A stretch of DNA of 64,000 bases, taken from positions 537,512 through 601,511 of the forward strand of contig NZ_JACHCP010000001.1 in NCBI RefSeq assembly GCF_014207185.1. The letters run 5' to 3'. Source of the DNA: Rhodanobacter sp. A1T4 (GTDB lineage: Bacteria; Pseudomonadota; Gammaproteobacteria; Xanthomonadales; Rhodanobacteraceae). A program made the position numbers and the translations under genes. A model generated the notes under the pieces. It was not told the origin of the DNA and searched no databases. It worked only from the letters and a program-made list of their open reading frames with translations. Numbering within the stretch: position 1 is the first letter of the stretch; each line of letters opens with the position of its first letter. This document shows positions 45,352-53,917 of the stretch, piece after piece.

Positions 45352-45415
45352 ACTGATTGATGCCGACCGGCGTACGCTTGGCCGATAACTTACGCAGGTT
45401 GGCAGGAGAAGCTTG

Positions 45416-46669
45416 ATGGATTTCGCACATTCCGAGCGTTCGCGCGCGCTGGCCGAGGCGCTCAATCGCTTCATGCGCGACGAGGTCGGCCCCGCCGAAA
45501 GCATCGTCGCCAATGCGTTGACCGGCAGTGGCGACTGGCACCAGTGGCGACAGCCTGCGGTGATGGAGACGCTCAAGGCCAAGGCGAAAGAGGCCGGCCT
45601 GTGGAACCTGTTTCTCTCCGAGCCCGAGTACGGCGCCGGCCTCAGCAACGTTGACTACGCGCCGTTGGCCGAGATCATGGGTCACTCGTTTATTGCGCCG
45701 GAAATCTTCAACTGCGGTGCGCCGGACACCGGCAATATGGAGGTGCTGCTGCGTTACGGTTCGGACATGCACAAATCGCGCTGGCTGAAACCCTTGCTCG
45801 ATGGCGAGATCCGCTCCGCCTTCTGCATGACCGAGCCGGATGTAGCCTCTTCCGATGCCACCAATATGCAGGCGACGGCGACGATTGACGGCGACCATAT
45901 CGTGCTCAATGGACGTAAATGGTGGTCGACCGGTATCGGCCATCCGCACTGCCGTGTGGTCATTTTCATGGGCCTAAGCCATCCCGATGCGCCGCCGCAC
46001 CAGCGCCATACGATGGTGGTCTGCCCACTCGATGCGCCAGGTGTGAAAGTTGAGCGCATGCTGCCGGTGTTCCACGCCTATGACGAGCCGTCCGGCCATG
46101 GCGAGGTCAGCTTCACGAATGTGCGGCTACCGTTGGATCACGTGATTCTCGGCACCGGTCGCGGCTTCGAGATCGCGCAGGGTCGCCTTGGGCCGGGCCG
46201 CATCCACCACTGCATGCGCGCGATCGGTGCATCCGAGCGCGCACTTTCGCTGCTGTGCGAGCGTGCCAGCACGCGTGTGGCGTTCGGCAAGCCGTTGATC
46301 GAGCTGGGCGGCAACAAGGATATCGTGGCCGATCTGCGCATGGCGATCGAACAGGCGCGTTTGTTGACGCTGAAAGCGGCGTGGTTGATCGATACGCAAG
46401 GCGTCAAGGCGGCGATGAGCGAGATATCGCAGATCAAGGTGATTGTGCCGAACCTGGCGCAAAAGGCCGCCGATGCCGCCATCCAGATCCACGGTGCAGC
46501 CGGCCTGTCGAACGATTTCCCGATTACCGCCCTGTTCGCCAATGCGCGCATCCTGCGCCTCGCCGATGGTCCCGATGAAGTGCACCGCGGCCTGATCGCC
46601 AAGCTGGAAATGCGTGCGCAGGGTGCAGCGATGGCCGGAAGGCATTCATCATCGGAGAGCCGGTCATGA
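45416..46669 (+). CDS. acyl-CoA dehydrogenase (ACAD10/11-like)
   Basis: FAD-dependent acyl-CoA dehydrogenase family, 417 residues, ATG 45416 with AGGAG 7 bases upstream. FAD/substrate segments are FCMTEPDVASSDATNMQATA, GRKWWSTGIGHPHCRVVIFM and the C-terminal domain VAFGKPLIELGGNKDIVADL, with IQIHGAAGLSND and DEVHRGLIAKLE at the end. The KWWSTG and MGLSHPDA features fit the ACAD11-like group. The stop overlaps the ATG of the APH-type kinase (ATGA). In ACAD10/11 both domains are fused and act on 4-phosphorylated hydroxyacyl-CoAs, so the same chemistry is proposed here (inference). Confidence 0.9.
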   Translation: MDFAHSERSRALAEALNRFMRDEVGPAESIVANALTGSGDWHQWRQPAVMETLKAKAKEAGLWNLFLSEPEYGAGLSNVDYAPLAEIMGHSFIAPEIFNCGAPDTGNMEVLLRYGSDMHKSRWLKPLLDGEIRSAFCMTEPDVASSDATNMQATATIDGDHIVLNGRKWWSTGIGHPHCRVVIFMGLSHPDAPPHQRHTMVVCPLDAPGVKVERMLPVFHAYDEPSGHGEVSFTNVRLPLDHVILGTGRGFEIAQGRLGPGRIHHCMRAIGASERALSLLCERASTRVAFGKPLIELGGNKDIVADLRMAIEQARLLTLKAAWLIDTQGVKAAMSEISQIKVIVPNLAQKAADAAIQIHGAAGLSNDFPITALFANARILRLADGPDEVHRGLIAKLEMRAQGAAMAGRHSSSESRS

Positions 46670-47736
46670 CGGCGGCGGTCGACCAGGCACGCGGCGTGCG
46701 CGACGAAGACCAGCTGGATATCGGCAAGGTTGACGCGTTTCTCAAGCAGCACATCGACGGCTTGCACGGCGAGCTGTCGATCTCGCAGTTTCCCGGTGGC
46801 GCGTCCAACCTGACCTATCTCATCAAGTACGGCGAACGCGAGCTGGTGCTGCGCCGTCCGCCAGCAGGAGTGAAGGCCAAATCCGCGCATGACATGTTGC
46901 GCGAGGCGCGCGTCATGGCGGCGCTGAAGCCGCACTATCCGCGGGTGCCGACCATCCTGGCGATCAGTGATGATCAGACAACGCTGGGCTACGATTTCTA
47001 CGTGATGGAACGCCTGCGCGGCATCATCCTGCGCCGTGACCTGCCGGTGGAGTTTGGTCTGGATACCGATGGCGTGCGCCGGCTGTGTAAAGGCTTTATC
47101 GATCGGCTGGTAGAGCTGCATCAGGTCGATGCTTCACAGCCTGAGCTGGCCAGTCTGGGCAAGGGTGAAGGCTATATCGCGCGGCAGATCAGTGGCTGGA
47201 GCGATCGCTGGCGCAAGGCCCTGAACGAGGACACCGACCCTTGCGAAGACATACTCGCCTGGCTCGCTGAAAAGCAGCCAGCACGCGAAACCGCCATCTG
47301 CGTCATCCACAACGATTACCGTTTCGACAACGTCGTACTCGATCCCGAACACCCGCTGGATATCGTCGGCGTGTTGGACTGGGAACTGAGCACGTTGGGC
47401 GACCCGCTGATGGATCTGGGCTGCTCACTGGGCTACTGGATAGAGGCCGATGACGACCCGGTATTTCAGTCGTTCCGGCGCCAGCCCACCAACGCGCCGG
47501 GCATGCTCACACGGCGCGAACTGGTGGAGTATTACGGCGAGCGCACCGGCTGGAACGTGGACAACTTCGAGTACTACGAAGTGTTCGGCCTGTTCCGCGT
47601 CACGGTAATCATCCAGCAGATCTATCGCCGCTTCGTGCTCGGCCAGACCACCAATCCGCAGTTCGCCGGCTTCGGCCAGGCCGTCGCCTATATGAGCCAG
47701 CGCTGTCGCAAGCTCATCGCCGCATCGAGTCTCTGA
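46666..47736 (+). CDS. APH-fold phosphotransferase, predicted 4-hydroxyacyl-CoA kinase
   Basis: A 356-residue aminoglycoside-phosphotransferase-fold kinase. The N-lobe nucleotide loop is FPGGASNLTYLIKY and the Lys-equivalent region LVLRRPPAGVK. The catalytic loop is VIHNDYRFDN (His215-Asp217) and metal-binding Asp238 lies in GVLDWELSTLGDP. The C-terminal helical part continues to the end. It overlaps the acyl-CoA dehydrogenase by 4 bases. Not an antibiotic-resistance enzyme by context: the pairing with ACAD matches the kinase domain of ACAD10/11 and LvaA of Pseudomonas putida, which phosphorylate 4-hydroxyacyl-CoA. Confidence 0.85.
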   Translation: MTAAVDQARGVRDEDQLDIGKVDAFLKQHIDGLHGELSISQFPGGASNLTYLIKYGERELVLRRPPAGVKAKSAHDMLREARVMAALKPHYPRVPTILAISDDQTTLGYDFYVMERLRGIILRRDLPVEFGLDTDGVRRLCKGFIDRLVELHQVDASQPELASLGKGEGYIARQISGWSDRWRKALNEDTDPCEDILAWLAEKQPARETAICVIHNDYRFDNVVLDPEHPLDIVGVLDWELSTLGDPLMDLGCSLGYWIEADDDPVFQSFRRQPTNAPGMLTRRELVEYYGERTGWNVDNFEYYEVFGLFRVTVIIQQIYRRFVLGQTTNPQFAGFGQAVAYMSQRCRKLIAASSL

Positions 47737-47739
47737 AGT

Positions 47740-48429
47740 ATGGCGAATGTGCTGCTTATTCGTCACGGCCAGGCCAGCTTCGGCACCGTTGATTACGATC
47801 GGCTGTCGCCGCTGGGTGAAGAGCAGTCGCGTCGGTTGGGCCGCTGGCTGAAGCAGGCCGGCAAGGTGCCCGATCTCGTGGTCGTGGGACCGCTGCGTCG
47901 GCACGCGCACACGGCCGATCTTTGCGTCGAGGCAGCCGGTGTTACAGCGCCGCGCATCACGATCACCGGACTCGACGAGTTCGAGCATGAAGAGGTGCTG
48001 GCGCGCCATCGTCCGGACCTCGCTTCGCACGAAGCGCTGCTGGCCGAGCTGGCGCGACTCGACGATCCGCACCGCGCGTTCCAGCGCATGTTTGCCGAGG
48101 CCGTCGCCCGCTGGACGAGTGGTGAATTCGATCACGAGTACGGGCGCAGTTGGGCGGCGTTTCGCGGCGCCGTGATGGAAGGCTTGCAAACACTGGCCGC
48201 ACAGGATGCGCGCACCATTTGGGCATTCACTTCAGGCGGTCCGATCGCCGTCATCATCAATGCGCTGGTCGGCGCACCCGCAGCGGATACCTTTGCGCTG
48301 AGCTGGCCGCTGGCCAACACGTCGACCAGTCGCATTTCCATCGGAGCGCAACGTCATAGTTTGATCAGCTATAACAGTTGGCCGCATCTCGAAGGTGCCG
48401 ATTCCAGGGATCTGGTCACGTATCGATAG
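47740..48429 (+). CDS. histidine-phosphatase superfamily protein with altered active site
   Basis: A 229-residue phosphoglycerate-mutase-fold protein. The phosphohistidine motif is LLIRHGQASFG (His9) and the conserved Arg region is VVGPLRRHAHTA. Near the C-terminus, where families have SHGG, it reads FTSGGPIAV, so the second active-site His is Ser165. It starts 3 bases after the kinase stop, hence same operon. A phosphatase might reset phosphorylated hydroxyacyl intermediates, but the missing His leaves activity uncertain. Confidence 0.85.
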   Translation: MANVLLIRHGQASFGTVDYDRLSPLGEEQSRRLGRWLKQAGKVPDLVVVGPLRRHAHTADLCVEAAGVTAPRITITGLDEFEHEEVLARHRPDLASHEALLAELARLDDPHRAFQRMFAEAVARWTSGEFDHEYGRSWAAFRGAVMEGLQTLAAQDARTIWAFTSGGPIAVIINALVGAPAADTFALSWPLANTSTSRISIGAQRHSLISYNSWPHLEGADSRDLVTYR

Positions 48430-48497
48430 TCGCATCAGATATTCAGATAGACGTCCGGACACCAAACAATATATTTCAACCGCAAGGACACCTGCTC

Positions 48498-49268
48498 ATG
48501 AGCGCCACCGAACTGTTCGACCTCTCCGGCAAGATCGCCCTCGTCACCGGAGCCAGCCGTGGTATCGGCGAGGAAATCGTCAAGCTGCTGGCCGCACAGG
48601 GTGCGCATGCCATCGTCTCCAGCCGACGCCAGGCAGATTGCCAGACAGTGGTCGATCAGATCGTGGCCGCCGGTGGTTCGGCCGAGGCGATGGCCTGCCA
48701 TATCGGCGAGATGGATCAGATCACGGCGCTGTTCGCCGCGATTGAAGAAAAGCACGGGCGTCTCGATGTACTGGTCAACAACGCGGCGACGAATCCGTAC
48801 TTTGGCAGCATTCTGGATACCGAGCCGTCGATTTTCCAGAAGACCGTCGACGTGAACATTCGCGGCTATTTCTACATGTGCACGCACGGCGCCAGGCTGA
48901 TGATGAAGAACGGCAGCGGATCGATCGTCAACGTCGCCTCGATCAACGGCGTGGTGCCTGGCCATCTGCAGGGCATCTATTCGATCACCAAGGCCGCGGT
49001 AATTTCGATGACCAAGGCGTTCGCGGTGGAGTGCGCCGAAGGCGGCGTGCGCTGCAACGCACTATTGCCGGGCCTGACCGATACCAAGTTTGCCTCGGTG
49101 TTGGTCAATACACCGGCGATCCTCAAGCAGGCGATGGCGCACGTGCCGATGCGCCGCGTGGCACAGCCATCCGAAATGGCTGGTGCGGTGCTGTATCTCG
49201 CCTCAGCGGCGGCGTCCTACACCACCGGCGCCATTCTGAATGTGGATGGCGGTTACCTGTCGGTCTGA
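48498..49268 (+). CDS. short-chain dehydrogenase/reductase
   Basis: A 256-residue classical SDR. ATG 48498 with AAGGA 9 bases upstream is chosen; the longer frame to 48378 overlaps the phosphatase gene. Cofactor motif TGASRGIGEE, NNAATNPYFG, catalytic Ser in NVASINGVV, Tyr-Lys in YSITKAAVIS, and C-terminal ILNVDGGYL. The Arg in SSRRQAD after strand 2 suggests NADP preference. In the predicted hydroxyacyl-CoA pathway it could be a 3-hydroxyacyl-CoA dehydrogenase (inference). Confidence 0.88.
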   Translation: MSATELFDLSGKIALVTGASRGIGEEIVKLLAAQGAHAIVSSRRQADCQTVVDQIVAAGGSAEAMACHIGEMDQITALFAAIEEKHGRLDVLVNNAATNPYFGSILDTEPSIFQKTVDVNIRGYFYMCTHGARLMMKNGSGSIVNVASINGVVPGHLQGIYSITKAAVISMTKAFAVECAEGGVRCNALLPGLTDTKFASVLVNTPAILKQAMAHVPMRRVAQPSEMAGAVLYLASAAASYTTGAILNVDGGYLSV

Positions 49269-49272
49269 TCCG

Positions 49273-50103
49273 ATGACCTCCTTCCAGAGTAGGGATGTCT
49301 CCACTTGTCTCGGGCGGCTACGGGTGACCGTGGACGGCGCCGGGCCAGCGATTCTATTCTGGCCGAGTCTGTTGATGAGTGCGCAGATGTGGGCCGCACA
49401 GGCCGAGCATTTCAAGGACCGCTTCCAGGTGGTTTTGATCGATCCGCCAGGACATGGGGATAGCGAAGCCCTGCAGCGAACCTTCACTTTCGAAGAATGT
49501 GCTCGGTGCATTGAGCAGATACTGGACGCTTTGAACATCACGCGTGCCCACTTCGTCGGCAACTCATGGGGCGGGATGATTGGCGGCACATTTGTGGCGC
49601 TTCACCCTGATCGTGTGGGTGCGGCCGTGCTGATGAATTGCACGGGCTCAGCGGCAGGCCTCCGCCAGAAGATCGAGTACGCGGTACTTGTGCGGCTTGT
49701 TCGTACACTCGGTGGTATACCGCCCTGGCTATCTTTTTTGCCGCTGCGTGCTTTTGCAGGTCCGACGACGGAGCATGAACGTCCGGAAGTCATTCTTGCC
49801 ATCCGCGAGGCGGTCGCGCGCGTCAATGGACGTTCGGTGCACTGGGCTATTCGCAGCGTTGTACCGAAGCGTCCCAGTCAGATTGATTTGTTCAGAACGA
49901 TCCGCACGCCAGTGCTGGTTCTTGCAGGCGCTGAAGATCGTACCTTCCCGGTGGAAGAAACCCGCGCCATGGCCGCGGCGATACCCGGTGCGGAGTTTCG
50001 TGTGGTTACCGGCGTGGCCCATCTCGCTGGGCTGGAATGTCCCCGAATCGTCGATGAAATCATCGATGACTTTTTGAGCCGCGCGCAACTGCCGGCTGGT
50101 TGA
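49273..50103 (+). CDS. alpha/beta-fold hydrolase
   Basis: A 276-residue alpha/beta hydrolase starting at ATG 49273, 4 bases after the SDR stop. The oxyanion/strand region is AILFWPSLLMSAQMW, IDPPGHGDSE, the nucleophile elbow is VGNSWGGMIGG (Ser), the acid is in LAGAEDRTFP (Asp) and the catalytic His in TGVAHLAGLE. Resembles esterases, lactonases and C-C hydrolases. A lactonase opening gamma-lactones to 4-hydroxy acids would fit the neighbourhood, but this is speculation. Part of the 45.4-52 kb run. Confidence 0.85.
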   Translation: MTSFQSRDVSTCLGRLRVTVDGAGPAILFWPSLLMSAQMWAAQAEHFKDRFQVVLIDPPGHGDSEALQRTFTFEECARCIEQILDALNITRAHFVGNSWGGMIGGTFVALHPDRVGAAVLMNCTGSAAGLRQKIEYAVLVRLVRTLGGIPPWLSFLPLRAFAGPTTEHERPEVILAIREAVARVNGRSVHWAIRSVVPKRPSQIDLFRTIRTPVLVLAGAEDRTFPVEETRAMAAAIPGAEFRVVTGVAHLAGLECPRIVDEIIDDFLSRAQLPAG

Positions 50104-50138
50104 TCGAATTCTGATGCGCATCCAGATCAAGGAACCTA

Positions 50139-50927
50139 ATGACATCTTTTATTGAACAACGCGTTGCCGGGAAAAAGGCTTTTATCACCGGTGCAGCCGG
50201 TGGTCTTGGTGCGGCGATGGCGCACCTGTTGGCACGACACGGCGCCAAGGTTTTTCTCACCGATATCAACGAGGAAGCGGTGTACGCCGTCGCCACTGCC
50301 ATCAATGCCGAGCACGGCAAGACCGTGGCATGGTCCGCTGCGCAGAACGTACGCGACGAAGAGCGCTGGCAAAGCGCACTGGCCGAGGCTGACTCATCGA
50401 TGGACGGCATCTCGGTGCTGGTCAATAACGCCGGTATCGGCGCGATCGGCGGCGTGGAAACGCTGCAGCCGAAAGAGTGGCACCGGGTGATGGGCGTCAA
50501 CGTCGATGCCGTCTACCTCGGCTGCAAGTACGCGCTGCCGCTGCTACGCCAGCATCAGCCCGGCTCGATCATCAATATCTCATCGATGGCGGCGTACAAG
50601 ATCGATCCCGACTACACCGTCTACAACGCATCCAAGGCGGCGGTGGCATCGCTGAGCAAGTCGGTGGCGCTCGACTGTGCGCGCCAGAAGATGGACGTGC
50701 GCTGCAACTCGATCCATCCATCGTTTATCCGTACCGGCATCGTCGAGCCGTTCTTCGAGCAGCTTGGCGAGGAAGAAGCGATCAAGAAACTCACCCGTGG
50801 CGTGCCTTTGCGCCGGCTCGGCGAAGTCGATGATGTTGCCTATGCCGTGCTGTATCTCGCCTCCAACGAAAGCCGCTATATCACTGCCGCCGAGTTCCGC
50901 ATCGACGGTGGTGCCTCAGCGGTTTGA
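50139..50927 (+). CDS. short-chain dehydrogenase/reductase
   Basis: A 262-residue classical SDR, ATG 50139 preceded by AAGGA. The cofactor loop is TGAAGGLGAAM, Asp in LTDINEEAV (NAD preference), NNAGIGAIGG, Ser in NISSMAAYKI, Tyr-Lys in YNASKAAVAS and the end FRIDGGASAV. Similar to 3-alpha/20-beta-hydroxysteroid dehydrogenases, cyclohexanol-type enzymes and 3-hydroxyacyl-CoA dehydrogenases. In the operon it is the second SDR and seems NAD-linked in contrast to the first. Confidence 0.88.
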   Translation: MTSFIEQRVAGKKAFITGAAGGLGAAMAHLLARHGAKVFLTDINEEAVYAVATAINAEHGKTVAWSAAQNVRDEERWQSALAEADSSMDGISVLVNNAGIGAIGGVETLQPKEWHRVMGVNVDAVYLGCKYALPLLRQHQPGSIINISSMAAYKIDPDYTVYNASKAAVASLSKSVALDCARQKMDVRCNSIHPSFIRTGIVEPFFEQLGEEEAIKKLTRGVPLRRLGEVDDVAYAVLYLASNESRYITAAEFRIDGGASAV

Positions 50928-50970
50928 ATAGCGCACCGCGTTTACTCCATTCACCACACAGGTAATCCCC

Positions 50971-51984
50971 ATGTCCACGATGAACCGCCAGCTCCGCCTG
51001 AAAACCCGCCCCGAGGGACTCGTGCAGCGCGAAAATTTCGACCTGGTCGAGCAGTCGCTCGACGAGCTGAAAGACGGCGAGGTACAGGTCCGTGTGCTGT
51101 ACATCTCGATGGACCCGACCAACCGCGTGTGGATGCGTGATATCCCGCAGTACATGCCGCCGGTGGCCATTGGCGAAGTGATGCGCGGGCTTGGCATCGG
51201 CCGCGTAGTGAAGTCGCGTTCCTCGCACTACAGCGAGGGCGATCTGGTGCAAGGCATCACCGGCTGGCAGGATTTTCTGGTCTTCCATGACAGCGCCAAG
51301 GGCTATGTGCGCCTGCCTGCCGACCCGGGTATTCCGCTGCCGACCCTGCTTGGTGCCTGCGGTATGAGCGGCGTGACCGCGTATTACGGCATGACCGATA
51401 TCGCGCCGGTGCAGGCCGGCGAAACGATGGTCGTGTCGGCAGCGGCGGGTTCCGTCGGTTCCATCGCCGGGCAGATCGGCAAGATCATGGGCGCACGTGT
51501 GGTCGGCATCGCCGGTGGCGCGGACAAATGCCGTTATCTGGTCGATGAGCTTGGCTTCGATGCCGCCGTCGACTACAAGGCCGAGGGCTGGAAGCAGGTG
51601 CTGAAAGAAGCCACGCCTGACGGTATCCACGTCAACTTCGAAAACGTGGGTGGCGAGATCATGGCCAGCGTGTTGTCACGCATGGTTATCGGTGGTCGCG
51701 TGGCCCTGTGCGGCCTGATCTCCGGCTATAACAGTGACGGTCGCCCCGGCGACAATTTCGGCGTGATCGTGATGAAGCGCTTGATCGTCCGAGGTTTCCT
51801 GATTCTCGATTACACGAAAACCAAGGAAGCCGTCCATGCGCTTGCTGGCTGGATTCGCGAAGGCAAACTCAAAGCTGAGGAAACCGTCGCCGATGGTCTG
51901 GAGAACGCGCCGGTCGTACTCAACCGACTGTTTGACGGCAGCCACAAGGGCAAGCTGTTGTTGAAGGTGGCTTCGGACGTTTGA
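50971..51984 (+). CDS. NADP-dependent oxidoreductase (MDR, PTGR/CurA type)
   Basis: A 337-residue zinc-free medium-chain reductase of the leukotriene B4 12-hydroxydehydrogenase/prostaglandin reductase group. ATG 50971 follows AGGTAA. Motifs are YISMDPTNRVWMRD, GACGMSGVTAYYGMTDIAPV, and the NADP Rossmann motif VSAAAGSVGSIAGQIGKIMG, then CGLISGYN. These enzymes reduce the 2-alkene bond of alpha,beta-unsaturated ketones and aldehydes. Probably last gene of the LysR-associated run. Confidence 0.9.
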   Translation: MSTMNRQLRLKTRPEGLVQRENFDLVEQSLDELKDGEVQVRVLYISMDPTNRVWMRDIPQYMPPVAIGEVMRGLGIGRVVKSRSSHYSEGDLVQGITGWQDFLVFHDSAKGYVRLPADPGIPLPTLLGACGMSGVTAYYGMTDIAPVQAGETMVVSAAAGSVGSIAGQIGKIMGARVVGIAGGADKCRYLVDELGFDAAVDYKAEGWKQVLKEATPDGIHVNFENVGGEIMASVLSRMVIGGRVALCGLISGYNSDGRPGDNFGVIVMKRLIVRGFLILDYTKTKEAVHALAGWIREGKLKAEETVADGLENAPVVLNRLFDGSHKGKLLLKVASDV

Positions 51985-52121
51985 TTACTCGCGGTTTAAT
52001 GGCTTACTTGATTTGTCCCGCGATCGCTGCCTGATCGAATAGAGGCGTGGTTTTGACCGCAATGGTGTAAGCCTGTCGCTTCGGCACATGTGATGTCCGA
52101 AGCATCGCTGAAGGAGGAAGA

Positions 52122-52568
52122 ATGGTGTCAGAGGTCTTGCAGGCACTCGCCGGCGAATGGACGGGCGAGGAACAGATTGCGCAGACGCGCTGGGGTCCAG
52201 GTGGGGTGGCGGCCAGCGCGGTGGAATCCCGCTTGGTGCTGGGTGGCAACGTGTTGGTACAAGATTATCGCGAGGAACGCGAAGGGAAACCGTCGCTGGC
52301 AGCGCACGCGGTTTTCGTGGCGGGCCAGGCGCACGATCAATACAGTTTGTATTGGTTCGACAGTTATGGCTTCGTTCCGACCGAGCCGGCGCCTGGGCAA
52401 TGGGATGGCCACCGGTTGTCCTTTCTGCGCAGTTCGCTGCGCGGGCAGACACGGCACATTTATGCGCTGCATGAAGATGGCAGCTATGAGCTGACACTGG
52501 AAAGCTCATTCGATGGTGGCGTCAACTGGGAGCCGGTGCTGACGGGGACGTATCGGCGGAAGTCATAG
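52122..52568 (+). CDS. DUF1579 family protein
   Basis: A 148-residue protein with a strong AAGGAGGAAG site before ATG 52122. The DUF1579 pattern of a lipocalin-like barrel is visible: LAGEWTGEEQIAQTRWGPGG, VLGGNVLVQDYREER, YSLYWFDSYGF and the GTYRRK end. Function unknown; family members bind small ligands or are salivary-type. Monocistronic, with its own promoter region after the MDR gene. The 52569-52757 gap to the convergent gene shows nothing clear. Confidence 0.75.
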   Translation: MVSEVLQALAGEWTGEEQIAQTRWGPGGVAASAVESRLVLGGNVLVQDYREEREGKPSLAAHAVFVAGQAHDQYSLYWFDSYGFVPTEPAPGQWDGHRLSFLRSSLRGQTRHIYALHEDGSYELTLESSFDGGVNWEPVLTGTYRRKS

Positions 52569-52757
52569 TGGCTGCTTCTCGATAGCTGCTCGTCGAACGC
52601 GGACTGGGCTACGCAGGACAACTGAGATGTCCAGGTTCGCGTTCGTGCATCCCAACTTGCCAATGCAAGATTCAGCAGTCAAGCACAGCTTGGTCCTGGC
52701 AATACGGTGTTGCCCAGTCGAGGTGACTGGCTGGCGCCGTTGTAGGGCATTTGCCGG

Positions 52758-53255
52758 CTAACCCTCGAACGTGTAGAGCTCGCTGGCGATTTTCCAGCGA
52801 TCGCCAATCTTCAGGAGTTGCAGCACTTTCCATCCAGGCAAAGACTTCGACGACTTGCCATCACGGGTAACCGGCTCAGTCAGGAAGTTGAGCGAGACCT
52901 GGGCCAGCGGGCCATGCTGGTCGATGCGGACGTTATAGAACGTTTGCCGATACCGCTGACTACCGCCAAAGACGGCCTGGCGAAAGTTTTCGTAATGACG
53001 AAGGTCTGCTGATTTCTCTGGAGCTGTCGACTCTTGCACTGAGGTAAATGGAATCTCCTCGTCGAGAAGTAGGGCCCGGAAACCGGCCTCGTCGCGCTCC
53101 GTCAAACAGCGGGTGTAGTTCCCCAGCAATGCCTCGATCGCCTGCCGGTCGGCATTGTCGGTTGAACTGACGGGCACGGGAGAAGACGCCACGGTCAGGT
53201 TCGCTCCGATCAGACTGATTGCCAGGATGCTGAGATAGGCAGGGATTGGTTTCAT
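52758..53255 (-). CDS. exported NTF2-like/SnoaL-like protein
   Basis: A 165-residue protein with a signal peptide (AYLSILAISLIGANLTVA) and an NTF2-like cone-fold domain: NADRQAIEALLGNYTRCLTE, RDEAGFRALLL, and the C-terminal WKVLQLLKIGDRWKIASELY. These are features of the DUF4440/SnoaL-like superfamily that bind or convert small ligands. ATG 53255 overlaps the stop of the DUF4865 gene (ATGA), so the two are translated together. The function is not known. Confidence 0.75.
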   Translation of the reverse strand: MKPIPAYLSILAISLIGANLTVASSPVPVSSTDNADRQAIEALLGNYTRCLTERDEAGFRALLLDEEIPFTSVQESTAPEKSADLRHYENFRQAVFGGSQRYRQTFYNVRIDQHGPLAQVSLNFLTEPVTRDGKSSKSLPGWKVLQLLKIGDRWKIASELYTFEG

Positions 53256-53818
53256 GGGTTGCGGCACTCGTTGCGGGGGAAGGCGAGGTATTCCACGTCG
53301 TAGGTGTCCACGTCCGGTTTGGTGTCGGGAGATTGATGCCAAAAGCAGGTGCGGATCAGTTGCCATGTCGTCGTATCGAGTCCGATATGGATCGAGTGCA
53401 AAGCCGCCTCATGTCCTGCGGCATCTGCCCTGACACGCTCATCCAAAATGAGCGTCATGAGATCGGTGGACGGATCTACCGATATGAACTCCTGGGTGGC
53501 GTGTTGCGGTAGCTTGGATGGGTCGCCCATTTTGGAATGGATGGCGATCCATGTGGGTACCTCAGGGCGACCATACTTGGCACAGACGCGGGCGAATGCA
53601 TCCGAGAGCAGGAAGGCACGCATGGCTTCGGCGTTCTGCCAGACATAGAACGGCGAGTATCGATTGGGGCGTCCTTGCGTGACACTTGATACGAGGAAAG
53701 CCTTTTGCACTAGGCCGTCGAGCGAATTGAAGCCGGAGCCGATCACCGCAATTCGCTCACGTAGAGCGGCCATATCGTGATCATTGTCCAAATCGAATCG
53801 GTACTGCATTAGCAACAT
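53252..53818 (-). CDS. DUF4865 family protein
   Basis: A 188-residue protein starting MLLMQYRFDLDNDHDMAALR, the characteristic DUF4865 opening, followed by FNSLDGLVQKAFLV, YSPFYVWQNAEAMRAFLLSD and GRPEVPTW. ATG 53818 has GGAAG 6 bases upstream; the open frame continues to 54001 but that part crosses the divergent LysR start. DUF4865 genes are typically divergent from a LysR gene and near tautomerases or NTF2-like genes, as here. Function unknown; a ferredoxin-like dimeric fold similar to monooxygenase-type proteins is likely. Confidence 0.8.
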   Translation of the reverse strand: MLLMQYRFDLDNDHDMAALRERIAVIGSGFNSLDGLVQKAFLVSSVTQGRPNRYSPFYVWQNAEAMRAFLLSDAFARVCAKYGRPEVPTWIAIHSKMGDPSKLPQHATQEFISVDPSTDLMTLILDERVRADAAGHEAALHSIHIGLDTTTWQLIRTCFWHQSPDTKPDVDTYDVEYLAFPRNECRNP

Positions 53819-53917
53819 AATGGCTTCCGTGACCGCTGAACTAGGGTCTAGTCTGTGCAGTTCCGCTGCGCCATAAAAGTGAGCGGTTTTAAAGTCATTG
53901 ATGAGGTTTGCTAAACG

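Noticed and set aside
46666-47736. Aminoglycoside-resistance gene
   Set aside because: The APH fold is shared, but the operon with acyl-CoA dehydrogenase and SDRs and the similarity to ACAD11/LvaA argue for a metabolic kinase.
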